A stretch of DNA of 64,000 bases. It comes from an uncultured Eubacteriales bacterium (lineage in GTDB: Bacteria; Bacillota; Clostridia; Oscillospirales; CAG-272). Position 1 is the stretch's first letter. Every line of letters begins with the position of its first letter. A program made the position numbers and the translations under genes. Below the pieces are notes generated by a model. The model made no database searches, was not told where the DNA came from, and was given only the letters and a program-made list of their open reading frames with translations. Positions 30,981-39,439 of this stretch are shown piece by piece. The stretch is from the NCBI GenBank assembly GCA_948467545.1, contig CAOKER010000004.1:62001-126000 (forward strand), in the 5' to 3' direction.

Positions 30981-31292
30981 ATGTCAAAGTATAAAACCAT
31001 TGATGTGTGGAACAGTGTTTTCGGGGCAAAGCAGGAGGCATACGATTATGCAGGGCGATTGATGAAGAAATCTGCCTGCGGTAATCCGAACAGCTCTTAT
31101 CATCCGACACTCGACCATATTCGACCGCTTTCAAATGGCGGCAGCGACGTCCTCGAAAATATCATCATTTGCCATCGTGATACCAACGAGGAAAAAGCAG
31201 ATCACTTCCCGCATTGGGAAGTAAACGGCACACGCTACCATGCGCGCAGAGCCAAAGGCTCCCGCGTGGCATACAAGATCATTGAAGATTAA
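30981..31292 (+). CDS. Small HNH endonuclease
   Basis: A 103-residue protein whose centre is an HNH nuclease: TLDHIRPLSNGGSDVLENIIICHRDTNEEKAD gives the two His and the Asn of the metal-binding motif. AAAGGAGG precedes the ATG. It could be the nuclease half of a Septu-like pair with the upstream ATPase, or an independent selfish or restriction-type nuclease. The next small acidic gene follows after 13 bp. Confidence 0.82.
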   Translation: MSKYKTIDVWNSVFGAKQEAYDYAGRLMKKSACGNPNSSYHPTLDHIRPLSNGGSDVLENIIICHRDTNEEKADHFPHWEVNGTRYHARRAKGSRVAYKIIED

Positions 31293-31305
31293 GGAGGAAA
31301 ATAGT

Positions 31306-31488
31306 ATGTGCAAACATTTCTTTGATTACGACGACGGCGACTTTGCCCATTCAATTTCCTACAACATGGCGATTGATTCGGACGGAGATCTGCTTATACG
31401 CATGAACGACAATATGGCAATGGATATGGATAGCGAAGATATTCACTTAATCTCGTCCTGGTCAGATGATGACGACGATGACGACTAA
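31306..31488 (+). CDS. Small acidic protein of unknown function
   Basis: A 60-residue protein (MCKHFFDYDDGDFAHSISYN at the start, ending in a run of seven Asp). AAGGAGG lies before ATG 31306. It is strongly acidic and carries no recognised domain. Its operon link to the HNH nuclease and its DNA-mimic-like charge make a partner or inhibitor of that nuclease possible, but this is speculation. Confidence 0.6.
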   Translation: MCKHFFDYDDGDFAHSISYNMAIDSDGDLLIRMNDNMAMDMDSEDIHLISSWSDDDDDDD

Positions 31489-31508
31489 CTGAATAGTACT
31501 AAAAATCC

Positions 31509-31552
31509 CCCCGATATTGCTTGTCCAAAAGAGGATTTAAGCAACATCGGGG
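31509..31552 (+). terminator. Stem-loop after the HNH operon
   Basis: CCCCGATATTGCTT (31509-31522) and AAGCAACATCGGGG (31539-31552) form a 14-bp stem with one G-T pair, 20 bp after the acidic gene stop. T-rich sequence follows after some bases. Confidence 0.6.
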
Positions 31553-31744
31553 ACGATTTCTTCTCTTTGAAAACAGCTTGTCCTATCATGAATTTTATAA
31601 AAATTAGTGATTTTATGGTCAAGTTGTTCTTATATGATTGCAGGTATGCCATTTTTGAAAAAACCTTCAAATTGCCGCAAACTTAGTCATACCAAGGGTT
31701 TTCAGCCCTTCGCAAATGCTGGTTGTTCTTTGGCGGTCGTGGCA
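31553..31744. other. Unassigned junction region at island edge
   Basis: About 190 bp between the terminator and the cotJC fragment. No gene is supported. A short inverted repeat AAGGG-TTTTCAG-CCCTT lies near 31700-31716. This is where homology to cotJC stops, so it is a candidate right boundary of the defence island. Confidence 0.4.
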
Positions 31745-31970
31745 TCTGCTGCAAGGTCCTCGTGCAAATCCGCGAACACGTCCCCGGTGACCTGAAGCGT
31801 ACTTGCCGAAAACGGCATGCCGGAAGCTGCCTGCGGATATACTCCGGTTGTATGGTCTACAAAGTAAGTGTCAAATCCGCTGCGTTTTATTTCCTCAGGA
31901 GACAGATTTCTTGTTAGCTGATAAAGAATAGCTGACACTATTTCCATGTGAGCAAGCTCTTCTGTACCTA
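31745..31970 (-). pseudogene. cotJC: Middle/3' fragment of spore-coat gene cotJC
   Basis: Minus-strand reading from the att repeat gives GTEELAHMEIVSAILYQLTRN, then NLSPEEIKRSGFDTYFVDHT and ASGMPFSASTLQVTGDVFADLHEDLAAD. These are unmistakable parts of CotJC, a manganese-catalase-like coat protein; HME in LAHME belongs to its metal site. The sequence diverges from the family after DLAA(D/E) near 31745, so the last third is missing. The 5' part of the gene lies at 44264-44456, on the same strand, 12.3 kb away, and joins this piece in frame. Confidence 0.88.
31959..31970. repeat. Left direct repeat (att core) of the cotJC element
   Basis: CTTCTGTACCTA here matches CTTCCGTACCTA at 44264-44275 with one difference. 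In the joined gene these bases encode Gly-Thr-Glu of cotJC. Immediately inside lies TAGAAGCAGC, the partner of GCTGCTTC inside the right end. Confidence 0.82.
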
Positions 31971-32135
31971 TAGAAGCAGCTGTAATGTTCCGTTTTTCAG
32001 CAGTAAAAAATCGAAATCGCGCAATAAAAATATAAATCGAAAGTTAGTAGGTATTGTGAAAATCAGAAGCATTTATGTAATTCAGGGTAGTAATTAAGAA
32101 TTATACTTCTAATTTATTAAGATTAGTTTAATTGC

Positions 32136-32164
32136 TTGACTTTACATATACTTTGGTTTATAAT
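32136..32164 (+). promoter_or_regulatory. Promoter of the element's cargo operon
   Basis: TTGACT (32136-32141), 17-bp spacer, TATAAT (32159-32164), about 75 bp before the first cargo gene. This is the clearest promoter in the element and probably drives the sulfatase, membrane protein, signal peptidase and YidC-TagF genes. The stretch 31971-32135 between the att repeat and this promoter holds no gene. Confidence 0.7.
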
Positions 32165-32237
32165 GTGTAGAAGTAATGTATTTTTATAAAATTTTTATTT
32201 TTGTCAGAATCTTTATATAATACTGAACCGTTTTAAA

Positions 32238-34034
32238 ATGGAGTTGATTGTTTTTTTGAACGTAGTTGACGACTGCAATGAAAATAGTATGAGTAGAGAA
32301 GATAAAAATACAAACGGAAATAAAAAAGGTAAAATCAAAAAGAAGTTAAACGCTTTATGGAGAGACGATAGGAAATATATAAAAAGACTTATAATCGCTG
32401 CCTCAGCTTCTTTTGTGCTTTGTTTTACTTTTCTGTTTTTTGGTCCGGTGGAAATTACGGCGTTCAGCTATGATTCTCTCTCATTTGACGTTATGGAAAT
32501 AACGCCGGTTATGGCGGCGGTATCGGCAGCGGTGTTTATTATTCTTTCGCTTATGCTTTCTGTTTTGAAAGGTAAAATTTTCAATTATGCTGTAAGCGGG
32601 GTTTTTTCGGCGGCAATATGCGGATATATCCAGGGAAATTTTCTTAACGGCAAATTGGGCGCACTTACCGGAGATACAGTTGACTGGCAGAATCAAACCG
32701 GAAAGATGCTTGCAGGACTTGTTTTATTGTTTGTGGTCTTTTCAATTCCGTATATAGTTTTGTATTTTAACAAAAAAATTTGGTACAAGACGGTATCTGC
32801 TGTTTCCGCAGTGCTTGTTATAATGCAGTCGGCTGCGCTTATTACCGTATATTCCGGCAGCAATGCCAGAAAACCGCATGATTATAAACAATATTTGTCG
32901 ACCGATGAAATGTTTGATTTTTCTTCTGAAAAAAATACTCTTGTTTTTCTTTTGGACAGGCTTGACTACGATTTTATAGAGGAGGTTCTTGAAAACGATC
33001 CTGATTTTTTCAGCAAGTTGGACGGTTTTACGAGCTATACAAACGCAATATCCGAGCATGCAAGAACAAAACCTGCGGCCAACTTTATACTTACTGCTTG
33101 TGAAGAAGGGGCGTATCAGATTCCGCAATACGAATACTTTGAAAATTCATGGAGCTCAGGAGGAAAAAATATACTGAAGGATTTGAATGACGCCGGATAT
33201 AAAGTTGATATTTATTCGGAAATCAATTGTATGTTTGGACATGGAAATACGGCAAATGAATACGTTTCAAATATTTCAAGCTTGAGGAGCAAATTAAACG
33301 TCTTCGGCGTTATAGAAAGCCTTCTTACACTTTCAGCCTACAGATATGTTCCGTTAGCATGTAAGCCGTTTTTTTGGTGTTACACAGATGAGATAAATAA
33401 CGGTGCGTATTTAAACAGCACCATATATGAGATTGATGAGACAAAATTTGACAGAGGTATTGACAAATTTGCGCTTGATGAAGAAAGCAAATATTTTAAG
33501 TTTTACCATTTTAACGGTCCGCATTCTCCCTATACGTTAAACGAAGACGGTACGAGAAGTTCGGTATCTACCTCATCTCTGGAGCAAACCAAGGGCTCGT
33601 TTCGGATTTTGTTTAATGCGTTTGAAAGAATGAAGGAAAAAGGTATTTATAAGGATGCCGGAATAATAATTACCGCCGATCACGGAAGCCCTGTATCGGA
33701 TAAAAAACCGCTCCAAAAGGCAAACCGGATCGGATTATTCTATAAGCCGCCCGGAAGCGAAGGGGTGCCGTTGCAAACCTCCGAGGCGCCGGTGTCTTTA
33801 AAAAATATTCCGGCTACTGTTCTCAAATCATCCGGTGCAGATTATTCAAAGTACGGTCGCGCGCTTGATGAAATCGGAGAAAATGAAGAAATTACAAGGA
33901 CGTTTTATAAAGCTGTTGTTGTCGGCAACAGGGAAAAGGATCTCTATGTCTATGAAATCCGCGGGAATGCTGCCGATTTTGAAAATTGGGTAAATACTAA
34001 GATACTTCCGATAAAATATCCGTTTTATGGGTAA
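32238..34034 (+). CDS. Sulfatase-fold membrane protein (LtaS-like)
   Basis: About 598 residues: a lysine-rich cytoplasmic start, four or five membrane helices (about 50-215), then an extracellular alkaline-phosphatase/sulfatase domain: NTLVFLLDRLDYDF (metal Asp), FYHFNGPHSPY and GIIITADHGSP (metal Asp and His). This architecture is shared by lipoteichoic acid synthases and phosphoethanolamine-type transferases that move a phospho-group from a lipid onto a surface polymer. The start is uncertain: ATG 32238 has no good ribosome site, and TTG 32256 or ATG 32289 are alternatives. First gene of the cargo operon. Confidence 0.75.
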   Translation: MELIVFLNVVDDCNENSMSREDKNTNGNKKGKIKKKLNALWRDDRKYIKRLIIAASASFVLCFTFLFFGPVEITAFSYDSLSFDVMEITPVMAAVSAAVFIILSLMLSVLKGKIFNYAVSGVFSAAICGYIQGNFLNGKLGALTGDTVDWQNQTGKMLAGLVLLFVVFSIPYIVLYFNKKIWYKTVSAVSAVLVIMQSAALITVYSGSNARKPHDYKQYLSTDEMFDFSSEKNTLVFLLDRLDYDFIEEVLENDPDFFSKLDGFTSYTNAISEHARTKPAANFILTACEEGAYQIPQYEYFENSWSSGGKNILKDLNDAGYKVDIYSEINCMFGHGNTANEYVSNISSLRSKLNVFGVIESLLTLSAYRYVPLACKPFFWCYTDEINNGAYLNSTIYEIDETKFDRGIDKFALDEESKYFKFYHFNGPHSPYTLNEDGTRSSVSTSSLEQTKGSFRILFNAFERMKEKGIYKDAGIIITADHGSPVSDKKPLQKANRIGLFYKPPGSEGVPLQTSEAPVSLKNIPATVLKSSGADYSKYGRALDEIGENEEITRTFYKAVVVGNREKDLYVYEIRGNAADFENWVNTKILPIKYPFYG

Positions 34035-34061
34035 TATTTAAAGAGAAAGGTTTTTGACAAT

Positions 34062-34403
34062 ATGAAAAAAATTAGTGCGCTGCTGAAGTTCTGTTCGTTT
34101 TTTTTGATTGGAATGATATTTTTTTCATCGACCGCCAATGCATACATTGATCCGTCGGCGATGACGTATATTGTCCAAATCATCGTCGGAATAGTTGTGG
34201 CAGGCGGTGCTGCGTTCGCCTTTACTTTCAGAAAATTAAAAAGAAAGATAACAAGAAGGAAAGATGACGCCTCAGGACATGATGATGCCGAGGATAGCAG
34301 TTTGGACAGTGATTCCTATGACGACGATGAATTTGATGTTGACGACGGTGAGTTTGATGTTGAAGATAACGACGGAAGCTCTGATAAAAATGCCGGAAAG
34401 TAA
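34062..34403 (+). CDS. Small membrane protein with acidic tail
   Basis: A 113-residue protein with a signal-peptide-like first helix (ISALLKFCSFFLIGMIFFSSTANA), the motif YIDPSAMTYIVQIIVGIVVAGGAAFAF as a second helix, a basic stop-transfer stretch and a strongly acidic cytoplasmic tail. Similar YIDPS-type small proteins accompany sulfatase-fold surface genes in Firmicutes, so it may be a subunit or helper of its upstream neighbour; function unknown. Confidence 0.65.
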   Translation: MKKISALLKFCSFFLIGMIFFSSTANAYIDPSAMTYIVQIIVGIVVAGGAAFAFTFRKLKRKITRRKDDASGHDDAEDSSLDSDSYDDDEFDVDDGEFDVEDNDGSSDKNAGK

Positions 34404-34422
34404 TTTTTAATACAAATTTGAT

Positions 34423-34926
34423 ATGAAACCTCTCAAAAAAAGTCACAGGTCAATCTTGCTGATTTCCGCTGCCTCCATAGCCGCATTTGCCGTAAATTGT
34501 TTTATAGCATCAGTGGTCAGAATCGTTGGAAATTCAATGCAGCCTGTACTCAATAAAAACGACTGGGTTTTAGTAAGCCGTCTGCCGTTTGAACCGGAGT
34601 GCGGAGATATAGTCATTTTCCGGAAGCCGGACGTGTCTGATGAAACAATAGTAAAAAGAATTATTGGAGTTCCGTATGATACTGTTGAAATAAAAAACGG
34701 TATTGTATACATAAACGGGAACAGAACCGAAGACGGCTTTTTATCGTTATCTGAGAATGACAATATGGAGGAAATTACAGTTGACGAGGGTTGTTACTTT
34801 GTTTTGGGAGATAACAGGGCAGAATCATACGATTCACGGAAGTGGGAAAATCCTCTTGTGAATCGTGAGGAAATAAAAGGAAAGGTAATCGTTAGGCTTT
34901 TTCCCGGAATAAGACGGCTAACATAA
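34423..34926 (+). CDS. lepB: Type I signal peptidase
   Basis: A 167-residue S26 signal peptidase with one N-terminal membrane helix, the catalytic Ser in GNSMQP (about residue 39), the catalytic Lys in VKRIIGVPYDTVEI (about 85) and the closing GDNRAESYDSR box. It removes signal peptides outside the membrane. A dedicated copy inside a mobile element beside a YidC-like insertase suggests it serves element-encoded or modified surface proteins. Spacing to neighbours (19 and 16 bp) supports one operon. Confidence 0.9.
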   Translation: MKPLKKSHRSILLISAASIAAFAVNCFIASVVRIVGNSMQPVLNKNDWVLVSRLPFEPECGDIVIFRKPDVSDETIVKRIIGVPYDTVEIKNGIVYINGNRTEDGFLSLSENDNMEEITVDEGCYFVLGDNRAESYDSRKWENPLVNREEIKGKVIVRLFPGIRRLT

Positions 34927-34942
34927 GGACAGGACTTTTTGT

Positions 34943-37102
34943 ATGGGACTTATCGGCAATATACTTGGTACTCCGCTTGGTTATATTATGAAGCTTTGCT
35001 ATGATATAATTAACAATTACGGAATTGCTGTAATTATATTTACGCTTCTGACAAAGGTAATTTTATTTCCGGTTTCTCTGATGGTTCAGAAAAACTCCAT
35101 TAAAATGATTAGAATGAAGCCTCGCCTTGATTCGCTTAAATATCAGTATGTAGATGACAAGGATGCGCTGCTTGACGCACAGAGCGATTTGTATAAGCAG
35201 GAAAAATACAATCCCTTTGCGGGGATAATTCCGCTGCTTATTCAGCTTCCTCTTATATTTGGGCTTATAGATGTGGTATACAGGCCGCTGAAACATATTC
35301 TGCATTTTTCTCAGGCCGCCATAAATACTTTTACTGCTAAAACCATGGAGATAACCGGTATGACAAACCTGGGGTCGTCTCCCGAGCTTGCTATATTGCG
35401 GAATGTGGCCGATCCCTCCAATTACGACGCATATATGTCCTGCAGGTCCGATTCACTCGGCGGAAGCGATGTATCTCAGATGATCGAAAAAATGCGTTCT
35501 GTGGATATGAATTTTCTGGGCATAGATTTGTCGGCTGTTCCGGGTATTGCAATTAACCTGTTACTACTTATTCCGGTTTTTGCGGGGCTCAGCGCACTGA
35601 TAATGTGTATTGTGCAAAACAAGGTAAATGTACTTCAGACTGAGCAGGGATTTTTCGCCCGTTGGGGCATGACTGTGTTTATGATTGCATTTTCTGTGTA
35701 TTTTGCTTTTTTGGTTCCCGCAGGGGTAGGACTGTACTGGATATTCGGAAATTTGTTTTCAATTCCTGTAATGTACTTGGTCAACATAATATATAATCCG
35801 AAACAATATATTGATTATGATACTCTCGGCAGGATAAAAGCGAGATCTAAGGCGGATGCTGAGTCGCGGCGCAGAAACAGTAAGCTGTCAAGAAAGTATT
35901 ACCGGGAAATATGCAGGGGAAATACTCTTGAAAACATGAGGCTTATGTTCTATTCCGAACAAAGCGGATTTTACAAATACTTTGAAAATATAATAAATGC
36001 ATTGCTTGAAAAATCTGATGAAGTTATTTATTATATTACAAGCGATCCTGATGATAAGATATTTAAGCTTGGCATCGACAGAATAAAGCCCTATTATATA
36101 AGCGGAAATCAGCTGATTGCTTTTATGATGAAGCTCGAATGCAAAATGGTTATCATGACTACCCCAGATCTTGAAAAGTATCATATAAAGCGGTCAAGAG
36201 TTAAAAAGAACATAGAATATGTTTTTGTGGATCATGCTTGTACGAGCCTTAATCTCACATATCGTACAGGTGCACTGGACTATTTTGATACGATTTTTGT
36301 TGTAAGCAAAAATCAAGGAATAGAAGTCCGTGAAATGGAAAAGCTGCGCAAAACCAAGAGAAAACGTATTGTAAAATGCGGATACGGACTTATTGACAAT
36401 ATGATTTCAGCTTATAATTCAATGGGAAGAATAGAAAATGACAAACCGACAATTCTTATAGCGCCGTCATGGCAGTACGATAATATCTTGGACAGCTGTC
36501 TTGACAATATTCTGTCTGGACTAATATGTGATAAATACAGAGTTATAGTTCGTCCTCATCCTCAGTATATACGTCGCTTTCCGCTTCAAACGGAAGCTAT
36601 TATCGAAAAATATAAAGATAAATTCAGCTCCGATTTTATGATTGAGACGGATTTCTCTTCCAATGTTACCGTTTATACGGCTGATATGGTTATTACAGAC
36701 TGGTCGGCAATTGCATTTGAATTCAGTTTTACTACGGATAAGCCTACGCTTTTTATCAATACCGAAATGAAAGTAGTAAATAAGGATTACAGAAAAATCA
36801 AAATAAAGCCTTTTGACATTACGGCGAGAGACATTATAGGAAAATCTATAAGCAAAGAGGAAACTGTGAATATAACCGACGCCGTGGATAGTTTGCTCGG
36901 CGGTCGGGACAGTTACAGGGAAAAGATAGAAGAGCTTAAAAACAGTTATTTTTATAATCTCGGAAAAAGCGGAGACGCCGCGGCCGATTATATTATAGAG
37001 CGTTTGTCAGGAAAGAGGCACAAAGATATTGCTTCTGCGGAAAGACAAGCCGGTGAGATATCGCAGGTCACATTAAAGTGCTCTGAAAATACCGAAGTCT
37101 GA
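34943..37102 (+). CDS. YidC insertase fused to TagF-like transferase
   Basis: A 719-residue two-part protein. Residues 1-300 are a YidC/Oxa1 membrane insertase: five membrane helices, with KVILFPVSLMVQKNSIKMIRMKPRL and PLLIQLPLIFGLIDVVYRPL typical of Gram-positive YidC. Residues about 325-690 resemble CDP-glycerol glycerophosphotransferases (TagB/TagF): VFVDHACTSLNL, KCGYGLIDNM, LIAPSWQYDN, VRPHPQYIRRF and ITDWSAIAFEFSF. No stop or frame change lies between them. The fusion would place a teichoic-acid-type polymerase on the inner face of an insertase. Last gene before a terminator-like hairpin at 37252. Confidence 0.85.
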   Translation: MGLIGNILGTPLGYIMKLCYDIINNYGIAVIIFTLLTKVILFPVSLMVQKNSIKMIRMKPRLDSLKYQYVDDKDALLDAQSDLYKQEKYNPFAGIIPLLIQLPLIFGLIDVVYRPLKHILHFSQAAINTFTAKTMEITGMTNLGSSPELAILRNVADPSNYDAYMSCRSDSLGGSDVSQMIEKMRSVDMNFLGIDLSAVPGIAINLLLLIPVFAGLSALIMCIVQNKVNVLQTEQGFFARWGMTVFMIAFSVYFAFLVPAGVGLYWIFGNLFSIPVMYLVNIIYNPKQYIDYDTLGRIKARSKADAESRRRNSKLSRKYYREICRGNTLENMRLMFYSEQSGFYKYFENIINALLEKSDEVIYYITSDPDDKIFKLGIDRIKPYYISGNQLIAFMMKLECKMVIMTTPDLEKYHIKRSRVKKNIEYVFVDHACTSLNLTYRTGALDYFDTIFVVSKNQGIEVREMEKLRKTKRKRIVKCGYGLIDNMISAYNSMGRIENDKPTILIAPSWQYDNILDSCLDNILSGLICDKYRVIVRPHPQYIRRFPLQTEAIIEKYKDKFSSDFMIETDFSSNVTVYTADMVITDWSAIAFEFSFTTDKPTLFINTEMKVVNKDYRKIKIKPFDITARDIIGKSISKEETVNITDAVDSLLGGRDSYREKIEELKNSYFYNLGKSGDAAADYIIERLSGKRHKDIASAERQAGEISQVTLKCSENTEV

Positions 37103-37522
37103 TTGGACTGTACGGCTTTTATGCGCAGGAAGGTCCGAGAAATATGTATAACATACTAATGCTTTGATGTAATTTAAATTTTTTATTGCTGTAATAGAGA
37201 AATGAAATTTCGCTGATTGGTTTAATCGTTTAATCAGACTTGCGTTCAGAAATACAAAAATAAGGCGTTGCGTTGAACACGCGCTTTATTTTTGTATATT
37301 TTGGGCTCAAAACACCCTAAATACAGTATATTTTGTTCAATACAAAGTATAGATACAAGAAAATCGAACAGAAACAAATTTAAAGTCGGACATACTGTAC
37401 GTCAGAAAGAGCCCGCGAATCAGAAATGTTATTTTTAAATTTTCGGGAAAATATCTTTCAAAACTTCAGTATCCGCTTTAACGTCGGATTCGGTAATGAA
37501 TCATGAAAGGAAAGGTATTATA
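37103..37522. other. Intergenic gap between cargo operons, with terminator
   Basis: No gene is supported. ATACAAAAATAA (37252-37263) and its exact complement TTATTTTTGTAT (37286-37297) flank a GC-richer loop (GGCGTTGCG...CGCGCT), a terminator for the YidC-TagF operon that can work in both directions. The promoter for the ABC transporter should lie in the remaining 200 bp, but no strong boxes stand out. Confidence 0.55.
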
Positions 37523-38515
37523 ATGAAAAAAACTAAAGCTATTATTTCTGCTGTGCTGTCTTTGACGATGCTTGTCGGCTCATCCGCGCTTTTCGGATGC
37601 TCTTCGAAAAAGGAAAAGGTGCTGATTTACACGAGCGCGGAGGATTTCAGAGTCGAGGATTTAAAGGCAAGACTGGAAGAGGAATTTCCGGAGTATGATT
37701 GCGTTATAGAATACAAGGACACGGGAAGTCACGCGGCAACGCTTTTAGCAGAGGGAAAAGACACGGATTGCGATATTACATATGATTTGGAATACTCCTA
37801 CCTTGAACAGCTTTCCGAAAACGGTGTTCTTGCAGATATTTCATCATACGACAGATCGGTTTATACGGAAGACTCTGCTGTGAGCGATTACTATCTTCCC
37901 GAGGTAAGAAACGGCGGAGCAATAATAATCAATCCTGAGGTGCTTGAAGATAAGAACTTATCTGTTCCGCAGAGCTATGATGATTTGCTTAAGCCCGAGT
38001 ATAAAGGTCTTATATCAATGCCCAATCCTAAGTCGTCCGGGACGGGATATATGTTTTTGAAAGCTCTGATTACATCGAGGGGCGAAGATGCGGCGTTTGA
38101 TTACTTTGACAAGCTCAGCGAAAATATATTGTCCTATACATCTTCCGGCTCAGGTCCGGTAAATGCACTTAAGAACAAAGAAGCTGCAATCGGACTTGGA
38201 ATGACTGCCCAGGCTGTAAACGCAATAAACGACGGCACTGTGCTTGACATAATATTCTTTGAGGAAGGTTCACCCTATTCAATGTACGGACAGGGTATAA
38301 TCAGCGGCAAAGAAAAAAGAGAATGTGTAAAAAAAGTGTTTGACTTTTTAATAAATACCTATTCAAAGGAAACGAACAGTAAATTTTACCCGGAACAGAT
38401 ATACAGGGATTCTGTATGTGAGATTGAAAATTATCCGAGCAATATCAAATATTCGGATATGGGTATAAATACAAATGCCGAGAAAAGCAGGCTTCTCGAA
38501 AAGTGGAAATATTGA
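37523..38515 (+). CDS. ABC importer substrate-binding lipoprotein
   Basis: A 330-residue extracellular binding protein. ATG 37523 has AAAGG upstream and starts a lipoprotein signal with lipobox LFGC (Cys about residue 26). The mature part (VLIYTSAEDFRVEDLKARLEEEFPEY, ADISSYDRSVYTEDSAVSDYYLPEVRNGGAIIINPEVL) matches family 1 binding proteins that take up Fe3+, thiamine or 2-aminoethylphosphonate. With the ATPase and permease downstream it forms a full importer. The nucleotidyltransferase nearby makes a phosphonate or choline-like ligand attractive, but the ligand is inferred. Confidence 0.82.
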   Translation: MKKTKAIISAVLSLTMLVGSSALFGCSSKKEKVLIYTSAEDFRVEDLKARLEEEFPEYDCVIEYKDTGSHAATLLAEGKDTDCDITYDLEYSYLEQLSENGVLADISSYDRSVYTEDSAVSDYYLPEVRNGGAIIINPEVLEDKNLSVPQSYDDLLKPEYKGLISMPNPKSSGTGYMFLKALITSRGEDAAFDYFDKLSENILSYTSSGSGPVNALKNKEAAIGLGMTAQAVNAINDGTVLDIIFFEEGSPYSMYGQGIISGKEKRECVKKVFDFLINTYSKETNSKFYPEQIYRDSVCEIENYPSNIKYSDMGINTNAEKSRLLEKWKY

Positions 38516-38668
38516 GCTGCAGGATTAGCGGTGCAAACCTTAAATGGCCGGTGCTTATGTAATTTAAAAATAGCATGGCTTATAGTTTAAGTCTTTGCAT
38601 TTTGGAGCGCAGTTTTATTGAGCCGGATATACAGTTTTTGTGTATCCGGCGGAAAGGTTCAATTGAAG

Positions 38669-39433
38669 ATGTCAGATAATAAAAATAAATTAAGCGTAAT
38701 TTCGGTTTTTCATGAATTTGAGAAAAAGAGGGTGCTGGATGACGTCAGCTTTAATGTTTCGGAAGGCGAATTTCTTTCTGTTCTCGGACCGTCCGGATGC
38801 GGAAAAACAACCCTGCTCAGAATACTGATAGGGTTACTTCGTCCTTCCGGCGGTAAAATCATAAAAGACGGTCTTGACATAACTGATAAGCCGGCTTCCG
38901 AACGCGGTATGGGAATAGTATTCCAAAACTATGCGTTGTTTGAGAATATGACTGTATTCGGCAATATTGAATATGCGCTTAAAATAAAAAAATCCGAAAA
39001 AAACGGCGCGAAAGCCAGAACTGAATCGATGATAGAACATATGGGACTTTCCGAGCATGCCTATAAAAAGCCTCATGAGCTTTCCGGCGGTCAGCAGCAG
39101 AGAGTTGCCATAGCGAGAACTCTTGTTCTTAATCCCGATATTATCTTGTTTGATGAACCGATGTCAGCGCTTGATGTTGCTACTCGGCTGATGCTCAGAA
39201 AGGAACTGAAGAAAATTCAGGCTGAGTTTGGTACAACAATGATATACATAACACATGATCAGGAGGAGGCATTTGCTTTGTCAGATCGAATTTTGATTAT
39301 GGACAACGCAAAGCTGGTTCAGATAGGTACTCCGGAGGAAATCATAGAATCTCCTGCCGATGATTATGTAAAGGCTTTTGTTATAGATAATCTGCGGGCA
39401 AAAATTAATTCTCTCGTAAAATATGTGAGGTGA
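38669..39433 (+). CDS. ABC importer ATPase
   Basis: A 254-residue ABC ATPase: Walker [11 protein letters not shown]-loop [12 protein letters not shown], signature LSGGQQQR, Walker [13 protein letters not shown] and switch His ITHDQEEA. It powers the importer formed with the neighbouring binding protein and permease and ends without the C-terminal TOBE domain seen in longer Fe/AEP ATPases. ATG 38669 is used; TTG 38663, closer to GGAAAGG, is possible. Confidence 0.92.
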   Translation: MSDNKNKLSVISVFHEFEKKRVLDDVSFNVSEGEFLSVLGPSGCGKTTLLRILIGLLRPSGGKIIKDGLDITDKPASERGMGIVFQNYALFENMTVFGNIEYALKIKKSEKNGAKARTESMIEHMGLSEHAYKKPHELSGGQQQRVAIARTLVLNPDIILFDEPMSALDVATRLMLRKELKKIQAEFGTTMIYITHDQEEAFALSDRILIMDNAKLVQIGTPEEIIESPADDYVKAFVIDNLRAKINSLVKYVR

Positions 39434-39439
39434 TATTAA

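Noticed and set aside
31485..31670. Minus-strand 61-codon frame near the island edge
   Set aside because: Overlaps the HNH-operon terminator, lacks a ribosome site and matches no family.
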